Positions 1 through 11,714 are shown, counted from the stretch's first letter. The stretch: DNA of 64,000 nt from Mercurialis annua (GCF_937616625.2 NC_065576.1:21912001-21976000); one strand, 5' to 3'. The notes: generated by a model from the letters alone, not told the origin. Translations and numbers: made by a program.

Positions 1-1519
1 ATGCCAAAACCGGAGCTGTAGTCAAAATCTCCTTGATCTTCTCAAAGCTCGGCTCGCACTTGTCATTCCACTCAAACTTGACACCCCTCTGTGTCAGTTT
101 AGTCAATGATGAAGATATTCTGGAGAATTCTTGCATAAACCGACGACAGTAGCCAGCCAAACCAAGAAAACTCCTGATCTCGGTAACTGATCTCCGCCTC
201 TGCCAATCCATAACCGCCTCAATCTTCTTCGGATCAACTTTGATCCCATCTTTCGACACTACGTTTCCTAGAAAGGTAACCTGATCCAGCCAGAACTCAT
301 ATTTATAGAACTTAGCATACAACTGATGCTAACGCAACGCCTGTAGTATAGTCCTCAAATGGTAAGCATGCTCCTCCTCACTCCGAGAATAGATCAAAAT
401 GTCATAAATTAAAACAATAACAAATTGATCCAGAAACGGCTTGAACACTGTGTTCATCATACCCATAAACGCTGCTGGTGCGTTAGTCAGACCAAAGGAC
501 ATAACCAGAAACTCAAAATGTCCATAACGCGTCCGAAAAGCAATCTTAGGTACATCTACATCACGAATCCGAAGTTGATGATACCCAGACCTAATGTCAA
601 TCTTGGAAAAACACTTCGCACCCTGCAACTGGTCAAACAAATCATCGATGCAAGGAAGAGGATATCTGTTCTTGACAGTAGCCTTGTTCAACTGTCTGTA
701 GTCGATACACAGTCGAAAGGATCCGTCTTTCTTCTTCACAAACAGAACTGGAGCACCCCATGGAGAAGTACTCGGTCTGATGAACCCACTATCCAACAAC
801 TCTTGTAACTGGTCCTTCAACTCCTTCAGCTCTGCAGGAGCCATCCGATACGGGGGTATTAAAATCGGAGCTGTTCCAGGAACCACATCAATCCTAAACT
901 CAATATCACGATCTTGTGGTAATCCAGGCAATTCCTCTGGAAAATACATTTGTGAACTCACTCACAATCGGTACACTATGCATATCACCAAATTTCGCTT
1001 CCACATCTCGAACCACAGCAAGAAAACCCTGGCAACCCTTGCCTAACATCCGCTTCGCCTTGATGGCGGAAATCAGATTCTTAGGTGTCTCCGCCTTTTC
1101 TCCCTGAAAGGAAAAATGTAGATCACCTGGAATCCTAAACTCGACTGACTTCCCTCGACAATCAATAGAAGCATAATGGCGTGACAATCAATCCATCCCC
1201 AAGATGACATCAAAAGAAAGCAAGTCAAGCACAATCAACACATAATTCTCTACCAGGAATAACCACTGGACAAGAAGGATAAACAACGTCCACTACTACA
1301 CCTTCAGACATAGGTGTAGACTCAGATAGAGGTTCACTCAAAGTAGATGGTGCAATACCAATTTTTCAGCAAAGCAAGTAGAAACAAACGAATGGGTTGC
1401 ACCCGCATCAAATAATACCAAATCAGTAAAAGAGATCGGAATGGTACCTTGAACCACAGCATTTGATGCACGCGTGCGGCTACTGCTGTGAACTCTGCCC
1501 AGTACCATAACTGTTGGAA
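1..1519 (-). pseudogene. Ty3/gypsy chromovirus fragment D: protease-linker and reverse transcriptase remnant
   Basis: The minus strand encodes part of a gypsy Pol closely related to element B (14753-23906). The protease-to-RT linker lies at about 906-1187 and the RT palm at 329-961, with recognisable [21 protein letters not shown] and GYHQLRI blocks. It is dead in several ways. A single-base insertion near 945 separates the linker frame from the RT frame. A TAG at about 328 ends the RT frame where B reads Glu. The catalytic FIDD motif of B reads LIYD here, so one active-site aspartate is lost. About 36 bp present in B near 19500-19540 are missing near 1475. The fragment stops abruptly at 1519, where satellite begins, and it runs off the left edge of the window. 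Confidence 0.9.
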
Positions 1520-2140
1520 TTTTTTCCTAACATTTTTAACTTTTGGATTATATGCGAAATTAGTGAAACATTTGGATTTGTTTCGTAAAGTTTTAAACTT
1601 TTGGCTTAAATCTCTAAAAAGGTGAAACGTTAGGATTTGTTTCATAACGTTTTTAAAATTTGTATTAGTTTCATAACGTTTTACACGTTTGGCGTAAATA
1701 GCTAAAAAGGTGAAACATTTGGATTTGTTTCGTAACGTTTTAAACGTTCTGCTTAAATGGCTAAAAAGTTAAAATGTTTGGATTCGTTTTGTAATGTTTT
1801 AAACGTTTAGATTTTTTAATAACGTTTTAAATGTTTTGGTTTGTTTCGTAATGTTTTAAACATTTAGATTTGTTTCGTAGTGTTTTAAAAAAATTGATTT
1901 GTTTGGTAGCATTTTAAACATTTGGATTTTTTTCATAACGTTTTAAACGTTTTGCTTAAATCACTAAAAAGGTGAAACATTAGGATTTGTTTCGTAACGA
2001 TTTTAACGTTTGGCTTAACTTGCTAAAAAGATGAAACGTTAGGATTTGTTTCATAACGTTTTAAACGTGTGAATTTGTTTCTTAACATTTTAAATGTTTG
2101 GCTTAAATAGCTATAAAGATGAAAGGTGAGGGTTTGTTTC
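1520..2140 (-). repeat. Satellite block, inverted relative to the main array
   Basis: Tandem degenerate copies of the same roughly 60-bp AAACGTTT satellite seen at 47243-62821, but in the opposite orientation: TTTGGATTTGTTTCGTAACG and GGCTTAAAT cores read on the plus strand. About ten units are present. The left edge joins gypsy fragment D within GTTGGAA. The right edge is the first base of LTR A, preceded by GTTTC, a possible target duplication whose partner is not in view. Confidence 0.85.
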
Positions 2141-2628
2141 TGTCACGACCCAAATTATTGAGCCGAGACCGGCGCTAGGGAATGGGAGTGGTAGCTCCGA
2201 AATCCGTAGCAAGCCTAAAACTACTAATAATTTTTCGCAAATACAAATATAATATCATATACAAAACAATTTCAGAAAACTCTTTTAAATAATACAATTA
2301 TAGACATTAAAATATTATATTAGAGTTTACATTCAAAATAAACTGTTTGAAATCAAATCACAAATTTTGTACTGACACCTACTGACTATTGCAGCTCTAG
2401 GAACTCATACTCTGTGCAAGCCAATCGACTTCTGGCACAGCGAAGATGGTTTGTCTGATCTGACCCTGTCTACCTCAAAAACATCAGAGTGAGGGGGTCA
2501 GTATTTTGGGAAATACTGAGTGAGTTTGCAAATTATTAACGGTATTATTAAAATTATAACATCGCATACTCAAAATATAATTCATGATTTTTCATTTCAT
2601 AACGATCATACTTAACATCATCTGCCGG

Positions 2629-2860
2629 ACATCGATAGCGAAGCCAACCGATGTATCCTACATGTCTAACATCGATAGCAAAGCCAACCGATGTATCATA
2701 TATGCCTGACATCGATAGCGAAGCCAACCGATGTAACTGATACGCCTGACATCGATAGTGAAGCCAACCGATGTGTCTAATACGTCTGACATCGATAGCG
2801 AAGCCAACCGATGTCTCTAATACGTCTGACATTGATAGCGAAGCCAACTGATGTATCTAA
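2629..2860. repeat. 40-bp minisatellite in LTR A
   Basis: About six tandem copies of a 40-bp unit built on ACATCGATAGCGAAGCCAAC followed by CGATGT. CATCG and CGATG are short inverted arms bounding each core. Because 40 is not a multiple of three and there is no long frame, this is not a protein repeat. Confidence 0.85.
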
Positions 2861-3089
2861 TTTGAATCGCACGAACTAATCTCTCATATCTCATACAGAC
2901 CATAAACATTACCACAAAGTTGATATATCAAAGCAATCAAACATAACAACATCCCATACAAACAAATCATATAAATGTTATGTATTTGACAGAAGTACTT
3001 ATCATATATGAAATTAGCTTTTATAAATAATACGCGAAAGTAAGATGCAACTCACAGTGACCGCTATTCCTTATATCCGAACGTAAGCT

Positions 3090-3187
3090 CTAGGAGACTG
3101 GTCCGTCAATCCTCGTCGAGCTTCTTGGTTCGTCATACTCGTAGCTCAATAGTCCGTCACATCTATCATAGGATTATATCATCAAAA
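3090..3187. repeat. 98-bp duplication, left copy
   Basis: Identical by eye to 10206-10303, from CTAGGAGACTGG to ATATCATCAAAA. CTAGG is the 5-bp sequence that directly follows the copia 3' LTR at 10206-10210, so the copy includes one target-duplication unit plus 93 bp of the native LTR A beyond the insertion point. A normal copia insertion would show only CTAGG here. Confidence 0.9.
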
Positions 3188-4729
3188 AGGGGTTGTTTTC
3201 GAAACGGTTTTTGAAGGAATTATAATTCGTTGTAATTTTACATAAAACGTTTATGTGATTAATTGTATGAAAAACTGTATGAAGAATTAATTTGATTAAT
3301 CGTTTAATGTGATTAAAACTTCGAATATACTGTTCTAAATTAATATTACGTTTTAATTTGATTAAAGGTTTCGTAGTATTAATGTTCATACGAATTGATA
3401 AGAAAAGGGGAAACAGATTAATAAAACTGTTTTTGAATAAGGATTAGTAAACTGTTTATGAAACTGTTTTAATTCTATAAGGAAAACTGTTATTGAATAG
3501 GATTAGTAAACTGTTTGTGAAACTGGTTTTAATTCTATTAGTAATTCTGTTTTGAATAGGATTAGTAAACTGTTTGTGAAACTGTTTTGATTCTATTAGT
3601 AATTCTGTTTTAAATAGGATTAGTAAACTGTTTGTGAAACTGTTATAATTCTATTAGTAAAACTGTGTTTCATTATGTTATGAACATAATTTATAAAACT
3701 GTATTTAATTCTGCTATGAGCCGAATTAATGAAACTGTTGTTATTTAAGTGTTAAATAAATTGTTTCTGAACAGTTTTTAAGATGCAGTAATTAGGGTTT
3801 TGGGGTTATTTTAATCTGTTTTGAACATATTAAAATAAACCGTAATCAGTTAAGATTATTGATTACGGATAAAGAAATTTTAATTCTGTTAAGTGTAACA
3901 TGTGACCGACTAGCGGGACCACCGCCTGGGGCTCTGCCCCCGGGCCCCGCCAGGGGCGCTGCCCCCTGACCCCGCCAAGGGGCCGCGCCCCTTGGACCCC
4001 GCTGATACACCCCATTTAGGACCGTTATCCTTTTAAGCCGGCGTGTTTTTGTCATGTATTTTATTTTAATAATTTAATGATAAATTTTAAATATGATTTA
4101 AATTATCATGAATAACATATTTATATGATTGTTGTTAAATATGATTTAAAATAGTGAAATAATATGTTTTTAATGTTTATCTTATTGGTTATATGCTTTG
4201 CATGATTATTTTATATGTGATAAGATAGGATAACTAAATGGAATAAATAACAAACCCTTATTTAATATATTAAGTCTTCAATATACCTCCCATTGTAATA
4301 ACACTTATCAAGACTTAGATTGCTATGTATTGGCTATGCCAAAGCATGATGTATAAAGTCATCTAAGTAAGATAAGTTGGATAAAAGTTATATCCATATG
4401 TTTGATTTGGTTAGACTTAACTAGGTTATCAAAATAGTTTTGAACCTAGGGTATAAGATAGAATATCAAGATTACATGTGATGTTAATATTCTATGTTCA
4501 AGAATTGCATGAGATGTAATTGGTAAAGTGTTACCTACCTAAATAAACCACACTTAAAGTGATAAGCCAAAGCTTACTTGAAGTAGGGTGAAATATGGAT
4601 CTTGTCCCACTATTATTTTTCAATTGTTGAAATTATCATTAAGGGTTTTTATATGAATTATGGATATATGTTGTGGGAATTTTAATGTGCCTTTTATTAA
4701 ATGCTACTTGTATATTTATTGTTGTAGAG
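3188..4729 (+). other. Copia leader / untranslated region with short tandem repeats
   Basis: AT-rich non-coding sequence upstream of gag. At 3440-3670 it holds four units of about 59 bp, each starting AGGATTAGTAAACTG. A GC island interrupts it at 3901-4010. I infer that this is the region that normally lies between the primer binding site and gag, because it does not resemble the 3' LTR. Confidence 0.55.
3901..4010. other. GC-rich palindromic island in the copia leader
   Basis: A strikingly GC-rich island of about 90 bp in otherwise AT-rich DNA. It contains repeats of CCCCGCC-type blocks and a near-perfect palindrome, CCAAGGGG-CCGCG-CCCCTTGG (with one central asymmetry), at about 3975-3996. 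It could fold strongly in the genomic RNA. A role in packaging or dimerisation is a guess from position only. Confidence 0.6.
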
Positions 4730-7700
4730 ATGGCTACAAACACTACACATACTTTATCAGTGCGATCAATCCCTGAGAAGGATAAGCTCAATGGCACTAA
4801 CTTTCTGGACTGGTACAGAAATCTAAGAATTGTTCTTAGGCAAGAAAGAAAGGAATATATCCTTGATCAACCCCTCCCTGAGGAACCAGCTCCTGCTGCT
4901 ACTAGAGCTCAAAGGGATGCTTATACGAAGCATCTCAATGACTCTACTGATGTCACTTGCATTATGCTTGGATGCATGGAGAATGAACTCCAAAAGAAAA
5001 TGATGGAATTGGATGCGAACACCATGATTACTGATCTCATGGAAATGTTCCAAGAGAGAGCAAGAATTGAAAGGTTCAATACCATCAAGGATTTGCTTTC
5101 TTGCAAGTTGACTACTAGCGGCTCAGTTAGTCCTCATGTTTTGAAGATGAAGGGTCATCTTGAACATTTGGACATGCTCGGTCTCCAAATTGCCCAAGAG
5201 TTGGCTACAGACATTGTTCTCCAATCTTTGCCTGAGGCTTATGATGGTTTCATCATGAACTTCAATATGCATAATATGGAGAAGACCACCACAGAGTTGC
5301 ATGGGATGCTTCAAACTGCTGAAAAGAACATCAAGAATGAGATTAAGGATGTTCTTATGGTCAACAAGGGAAAGGGAATGAAAAAGTCTGGTAAGGGCAA
5401 GGGAAAGGCTTTCAAGAAGTCTAAACCCAAGTCCAAGCCCAAGACCAAGGATGAACCCAAAGCAAAACCGCCAAAGAAAGGAACTTGCTTTTTCTGCAAG
5501 GAACCTGGACATTGGAAAAGGAATTGCAAGAAATATCTGGATAATCTGAAGAAGAACAAGGGTAGTGAGACTACCACTTCAGGTATTCATGTTATAGAAA
5601 TTAATCTTTCTACTTCTTATTCATGGGTATTAGATACTGGATCTGGATCTCACATTTGTACTAATGTGCAGGGTCTCAAAAGGAGTAGAAGTTTGATAAA
5701 AGGCGAAGTGGACCTACGAGTTGGCAATGGAGCAAGAGTTGCTACTTTAGCTGTAGGGACTTATGAGTTATCTTTGCCTAGTTGACTTATTTTATCTTTG
5801 AACAATTGTTATTATGTACGTACCATGTGTAGGAATATTATTTTTGTTTCTTGTTTGGACAAGGATGGTTTTGAATTTATTATTAGGAATAATAAATGCA
5901 GTATTTCGCATAATAACATTCTTTATGGATATGCTCCACGCACTAGTGGTCTTTATATTTTAAATGTTGAAGACACTAATGAAAAATCAATCTATAACAT
6001 CAATGCTAAGAAGTTTAAGTCAAATGATTTGAACTCTACTTATCTCTGGCATTGTCGTTTAGGCCATATAAATGAGAGACGCATATCAAAACTTCAAAAA
6101 GATGGACTATTGAATTCATTTGATTATGAATCATTTGAAACATGTGAATCTTGTCTAATGGGCAAAATGACAAAAACACCTTTTATTGGACAAGGTGAAA
6201 GAGCTAAAAACTTATTGGGCCTTATACATACAGATGTATGTGGTCCATTAAGTACAAATGCTAGAGGTGGATTTCAGTACTTCATTACTTGTACTGATGA
6301 TCTCAGTAGATATGGTTATGTTTATCTGATGAAACATAAATCTGAATCTTTTGAAAAGTTCAAAATATTTAAGAATGAAGTACAAAATCAACTTGGTAAA
6401 AATATTAAAACACTAAGATCTGATCGAGGTGGTGAATATTTAAGCCAAGAATTTATAGATCATCTAAGAGATTGTGGCATCGTTTCTCAATTGACTCCAC
6501 CTGGAACACCACAATGGAATTGTGTGTCTGAACGGAGAAATCGAACTCTATTGGATATGGTTCGATCAATGATGAGTCAAACTGATCTTCCAATCTCATT
6601 TTGGGGTTATGCTTTAGAAACCGCTGCATTCATTTTGAATAGAGTTCCATCAAAGGCAGTTGAAAAGACACCATATGAGATATGGACTGGAAAAACTCCT
6701 AGTTTGTCTTTTCTTAAGATTTGGGGATGTCAAGCTTATGTGAAGCGACTAATTTCAGATAAATTAGCACCCAAATCTGACAAATGCCTTTTTGTAGGAT
6801 ATATTAAAGAAACTAAAGGATATTATTTCTACAATGCTTATGAGAACAAAGTGTTTGTTGCTCGAAATGGTATCTTTTTGGAAAGAGAATTTATTTCCAA
6901 AGGAACCAGTGGGAGTACAGTACAACTTGAAGAAATTCAAGAACCACAAAGTAGCATTGTACCTAGAATGGAACCTCAAAAGAATCAACAAGCAATTGCT
7001 GAACCAGTACAAGTACCACAAGGCCAAAGGAGGTCTGATAGGACACGTCATAATCCTATGAGATATGGATTTCTCATTACTGAGAACAATGATGTGATGA
7101 TTGTGGATCAAGAAGAACCCACATCCTATCAAGAGGCCATAAATAGTCCTGACTCTGAAAAATGGCTCGAAGCCATGAGATCTGAAATGCAATCCATGTA
7201 TGATAATCAAGTTTGGACTTTGATTGACCCAACGGATGGTGTAAAAACCATTAGGTGCAAATGGGTCTTCAAAATGAAGACTGACATGGATGGCAATGTG
7301 CATACCTATAAAGCAAGACTAGTTGCAAAAGGTTTCAGACAAATACATGGTATAGACTATGATGAAACCTTTTCACCAGTTGCTATGCTCAAATCCATTC
7401 GAATTCTCCTTGACATAGCTGCATATTATGACTATGAGATATGGCAAATGGATGTCAAAACAGCGTTTCTTAATGGAAACTTACTTGAGGATGTGTACAT
7501 GACACAACCTGAGGGTTTTGCCAGTCCAGAGAATTCTGGAAAGGTTTGCAAGCTTCAAAAATCCATTTATGGATTAAAGAAAGCTTCTCGGAGTTGGAAT
7601 CTTCGTTTTGATGAAGCAATCAAAGAGTTTGGATTCATCAAGAATGAAGATGAACCTTGTGTGTACAAGAAGGTTAGTGGGAGCGCGATTGTTTTCTTAG

Positions 7701-8698
7701 TGCTTTATGTTGATGACATACTACTGATTGGAAACGACATTCCCATACTGCAAAATGTTAAATCATGGTTAGGGAAGTGTTTTTCAATGAAAGACTTGGG
7801 CGATGCTGCTTATATATTAGGCATCAAGATCTATAGAGATAGATCTAGAAGACTCATTGGCCTAAGTCAAAGCACTTATGTTGATAAGGTATTAAACAGG
7901 TTTAGTATGCAAGACTCCAAGAGAGGATTCTTGCCAATGTCACATGGCATCAGTCTCAGCAAGACTCAGTGTCCTAAGACACAGGATGAGCGAGACCGCA
8001 TGAGTAAGATTCCATATGCTTCTGCTATTGGATCTATCATGTATGCAATGTTGTGCACTCGACCTGATGTCTCGTATGCTTTGAGTACAACGAGCAGATA
8101 CCAGTCAAATCCAGGTGAAAGTCACTGGGCAGCAGTTAAGAACATCCTTAAGTACTTGAGAAGAACCAAGGATGCATTCTTGTTATATGGTGGTCAGGAA
8201 GATGAGCTGATTGTAAAGGGTTACACAGACGCTAGCTTCCAAACTGACATTGATGATTATAAATCACAGTCAGGATATGTGTTTTATTTGAATGGAGGTG
8301 CTTTCAGCTGGAAGAGCTCGAAGCAGGACACCGTTGCTGATTCTACAACAGAAGCTGAGTATATAGCTGCTTCAGACGCAGCTAAGGAGGCTGTTTGGAT
8401 CAAAAAATTCATAGCTGGATTAGGAGTTGTTCCTAGTATATCCGATCCAGTGAACTTGTTATGTGATAACAATGGGGCCATAGCACAAGCAAAGGAGCCC
8501 AGATCACATCAGCGATCCAAACACATACTTAGACGTTATCATCTCATTCGATAAATCATTGAGAGAGGAGACGTGAAGATATGCAGAGTTTCGACAAATG
8601 ATAATGTTGCTGATCCGCTAACTAAGGCTCTTCCACAGCCTAAGCATGAGAGTCATACTAGGTCCATGGGAATTAGATTTAATGTAGATTGGGCCTAG
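4730..8698 (+). pseudogene. Copia Gag-Pol polyprotein with two in-frame stops
   Basis: The start is taken at ATG 4730 (MATNTTHTLS), because the upstream in-frame ATG only adds a hydrophobic non-Gag tail. In order: Gag (UBN2-like, residues about 10-220); a basic Lys-rich stretch; a CX2CX4HX4C zinc knuckle at 5486-5527; protease active site DTGS at 5633; GAG-pre-integrase HHCC finger near 6047-6160; integrase D,D,E core at about 6230-6535; RT with YVDD at 7706-7717; and RNase H with TEAEYIAAS near 8350. A TGA at 5783-5785, between protease and integrase, and a TAA at 8552-8554, near the end of RNase H, interrupt one otherwise continuous frame that closes at TAG 8696-8698. The integrase block before the catalytic Glu reads PQWNCVSE, differing from the usual PQxNGxAE, so decay has also touched that domain. 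Confidence 0.92.
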
Positions 8699-8712
8699 TG
8701 CAAGTGGGAGAT

Positions 8713-10205
8713 TGTTAGTGATATCCACTAGGTCAATCATGTTTGACCATGTTTTGACTTTATCATTTTGTTATTTATTGATTGGCAGCTTTTATCATTT
8801 TATATTAATGATTAAAATACTTGAATGGTTAATTGTTTATAAGGTCATCAAGTATGTGACTTGATAGTAATAATATACCATCTATCCCTAGTCTTAATAG
8901 AACATTGAGACTAGTATGATGTTGACTGATGATTATGTTTTACTAATCATGTATATGAGATATTAAGTCAAATCATAGGTGCTATTTGAGAAATAAGGCA
9001 CTGGATGACCCACTGTGAGAATACTACATAGATCACTGTCATAAGTAATTCTCATTACAGTTCTATTAGTATAATCCTTTGACCTTGAAATCATCATGGA
9101 TTTCTACATAGCTATTTCATGTTTTGATACAGTCTTACATTATCTTTAACAGGATAATGGAATAGATTGTCATTGGATATAAAAGTAACTATGTGAGAAA
9201 TGTGAGTGACTGAGAAGGAATTTGTCCGTCATTTATTTGAGTAAGATATCTATGGGCCCCTTGAAGAAGATAGACTGAAGGAAATGCATGGCCATGCTAA
9301 TTGATAAGGAGTTATAATTTTCAGTCTACTTAGAGTCAAGAAACTAATGATTGAATATTATAAGGATGACAGGACTATGCCTTATATTCAATCTGGATAT
9401 CGAGTGACAAAGGGATTAAAATATTATTATAAATGGTTAAATCGGATTATCGATATTCGTATAACTTGGGTAGTCATAATGTCTTGCTAGAGGCCACTTA
9501 TGACTTGTGGGCTGAAATAGGGATTTCGAGCCTACTGCCAACGTTATATGAACCTACAGGGTCGCACACTAAGAACAGACCCAAAACAGTTATGGGTTGT
9601 ACAAGCCCAATGTGATTAAGTGATTAATTATATATATATATATATATAATTCGTAATATATATATATTAATAAATATATATATTAATTCGAAATTTAAGG
9701 ATAAGTGTTTTTCTTAATTTATTATTTTTGGAAAATAATAAATATAGTAATTAATATTTATGGATGATTATCAAAAAGGAGTTTTTGATAAACATAAACT
9801 TGTAGAATTGCAATGAGATTGAAATTCGAATTTGTCTCAAACCCTAGTGTTGTTTATCACTATAAATACACATTAAGCAATTGGTTTGAGAATCACGAAA
9901 TTCATTATTCACTAAATCACTAAAATTCAAAATTGCTTGTGAAGCAATAGTGCTAGCACACAAGCACTAGTTTTGGGTAAGGTCTGTTCGTGTGGATACT
10001 CGTAGAGGACGCGTTCTTTTGGAGGCGTTTCTGATCCGAGGCCAGGTATCACCAAAGTGAATCACCTCCTTCCTTCCTACATTGTTGTTGAATTCGACAT
10101 ACAAGTAAGTACTTATTCTGTTAATTCGAATTACATGGATCTTGGTTTGGGTTTTTAGATAAATTTTTGAAATTCCGCTGCGTTATGAACCTAGAAAACC
10201 CAACA
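8713..10205 (+). repeat. Copia 3' LTR
   Basis: A 1493-bp LTR bounded by TGTTAG and CAACA. It follows the polypurine tract AAGTGGGAGA directly and is followed by CTAGG. It contains an AT dinucleotide-rich stretch at about 9625-9690 and a TATA-type box. No second copy exists in the window, so no LTR-LTR age can be estimated. Confidence 0.88.
9861..9868 (+). promoter_or_regulatory. Probable TATA box of the copia LTR
   Basis: TATAAATA, preceded by CAC and followed about 30 bases later by an ATCACGAAATTCATT segment suited to initiation. This is the expected place for the U3/R boundary in the last third of the LTR. Assigned from motif and position only. Confidence 0.5.
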
Positions 10206-11714
10206 CTAGGAGACTGGTCCGTCAATCCTCGTCGAGCTTCTTGGTTCGTCATACTCGTAGCTCAATAGTCCGTCACATCTATCATAGGATTATATCATCA
10301 AAACATATACTTAGAGAATCCTATTCTTAAAAACTGCACTAAATACCTAACACGACAAAAGCACGAACATAACCGTCGTGCTCTAAACGTATGTTTCTCT
10401 ATCGATCTCTATTCATATCTTGATTACTCATCATGCTAATGTTCATTGCTATAATGTCTTATTAATATTCATTTTAAGACATTAGTCAGAGTTCTACACC
10501 CGTATCATGTCATCGGAAGCCAATTTTCGCTTCTGGAAGTCCCCCCGGAGGTCACGATCAAAGTAGGGCACGTCGTGCTAGCTTGGCACGTCGTGCCCCT
10601 CAATTTTCATGAAGGGCACGTCGTGCCCTTCCTTGTGCACGTCGTGCACCCCTTGTGGTGCACGTCGTGCACCTCTGGTGGTGCACGTCATGCACTCTTG
10701 TGGTGCACGTCGTGCCCACGACGTTTTTGACGTGTCTGGACCATTTCCGAGGCCCCAAATCATCCAAAACTCATACCAAGTCACACACAAATCATAGAAA
10801 CACTTAATCTATCATTTTACACTTCCAAAACATCAAAATCGACCTATTACCGACGAATACGACACGTTTATAACTTTCTATTCTAAATAGCCAGCATATT
10901 ACCAATTTTGCACCATATCTTGATATTTTTACCTTGAAATAAAGCTTAGGATTGATAGAGCTTCCAATTCCGAAGAGATTTCCGCAAAAATCACTCGAAT
11001 CGGACTCCAAACGGCGAAACAGCGAGCGAACGAAGTTGATCGACGAATTTTTGAAAGCTCTGGATCCTTCTTTTCTTTTCTCTATCTGATTCCTTCTTTC
11101 ATAATCCATTTCTTATATAGTTTTTCTAAAATTCCACTTAGGTCCTTGCTTTCTTTATTTATTACAAATTATCCTTTGAACTTTTCTTTTGTTCAATTTA
11201 GTCCATAACTAAATCAATTGATACTTTAATCCTAACGTATACGTATTATTTATGTCCAATAAATAATACGAATCTTAATATTAATATTTTCCCGTCCATA
11301 ATCTTTTAATTACTATTCTCGAGATTTAATTGGCTAATTTGTACTTTGGTCCTTGAACTTTTCAAAAGTTGCAATTTCGCCCAAGGCGCATCCGCCTTCA
11401 AGTTTTAAAAGGCCTCCAATTGACCCGAAACTTTTACCACATATACTATAAAACATTTCGCGGACCTTGGCGAAATAATTTTCCTTTTCGTGACTCAACT
11501 GGTTAAATTACCACTTTAGTCCCTGAACTCCAGTTTTGGACTTTTCTTGATATTTTTCCTTTTAATTTAAATTTCAACTATAGAATTGGAATATGATATT
11601 AAATTCTGCATAATTACTTTAATTTCTTGGAAATTATTTCCGATATCGCCACCTTAGCGTATCAGAACTGGACACTTGGTCAAATTAGATACTTAAACAT
11701 TTTGGGGTATTACA
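10206..11714 (-). mobile_element. Gypsy LTR A, inner part, ending at the polypurine tract
   Basis: Continuation of the LTR begun at 2141, now with the right copy of the 98-bp duplication (10206-10303). It ends GGGGTATTACA at 11714. On the minus strand this is the LTR start TGTAATACCCC, preceded by the purine tract GGGGGAAGAA (11715-11724) and by AATTCGAGGACGAATTTTTA, which element B also has beside its own tract (15968-16001). Confidence 0.82.
10568..10715. repeat. Seven-copy GCACGTCGTGC array in LTR A
   Basis: Seven copies of the near-palindrome GCACGTCGTGC (one reads GCACGTCATGC), starting near 10568, 10586, 10616, 10637, 10660, 10683 and 10705 and separated by short, variable T/G/C spacers. 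Each contains an ACGT core, which plant bZIP proteins generally prefer. Whether these act as enhancer sites is untested. Confidence 0.75.

Larger units (their letters stand above)
2141..3187 (-). mobile_element. Gypsy LTR A, outer part (minus-strand LTR, interrupted by copia)
   Basis: It begins TGTCACGACCC, the reverse complement of the LTR 3' terminus GGGTCGTGACA that is seen on five LTRs in this window. It carries the conserved GAGACCGGCGCTAGGG block and a 40-bp minisatellite. The LTR resumes at 10206 after the copia insertion and ends at 11714 in GGGGTATTACA followed by a polypurine tract. Without the copia element and one copy of the 98-bp duplication the LTR would be about 2.45 kb. Because the tract lies on its right, this is the 3' LTR of a minus-strand element. 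Confidence 0.8.
3188..10205 (+). mobile_element. Ty1/copia retrotransposon lacking its 5' LTR
   Basis: Plus-strand element with an untranslated leader (3188-4729), a gag-pol frame (4730-8698), a polypurine tract AAGTGGGAGA (8702-8711) and a 3' LTR (8713-10205) that starts TGTTAG and ends CAACA, followed by target copy CTAGG. No matching 5' LTR and no TGGTATCAGAGC-type primer site is present between 3188 and 4729, so the 5' LTR and PBS have been lost. The element lies inside gypsy LTR A. Confidence 0.88.

Noticed and set aside
3846..4055. 69-codon minus-strand frame over the GC island
   Set aside because: Pro/Gly/Arg low-complexity product of the GC-rich block, with no domain and opposite to the copia strand.
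6764..7303. 179-codon minus-strand frame
   Set aside because: Lies entirely antisense to the copia integrase-RT region. A shadow of the real frame.
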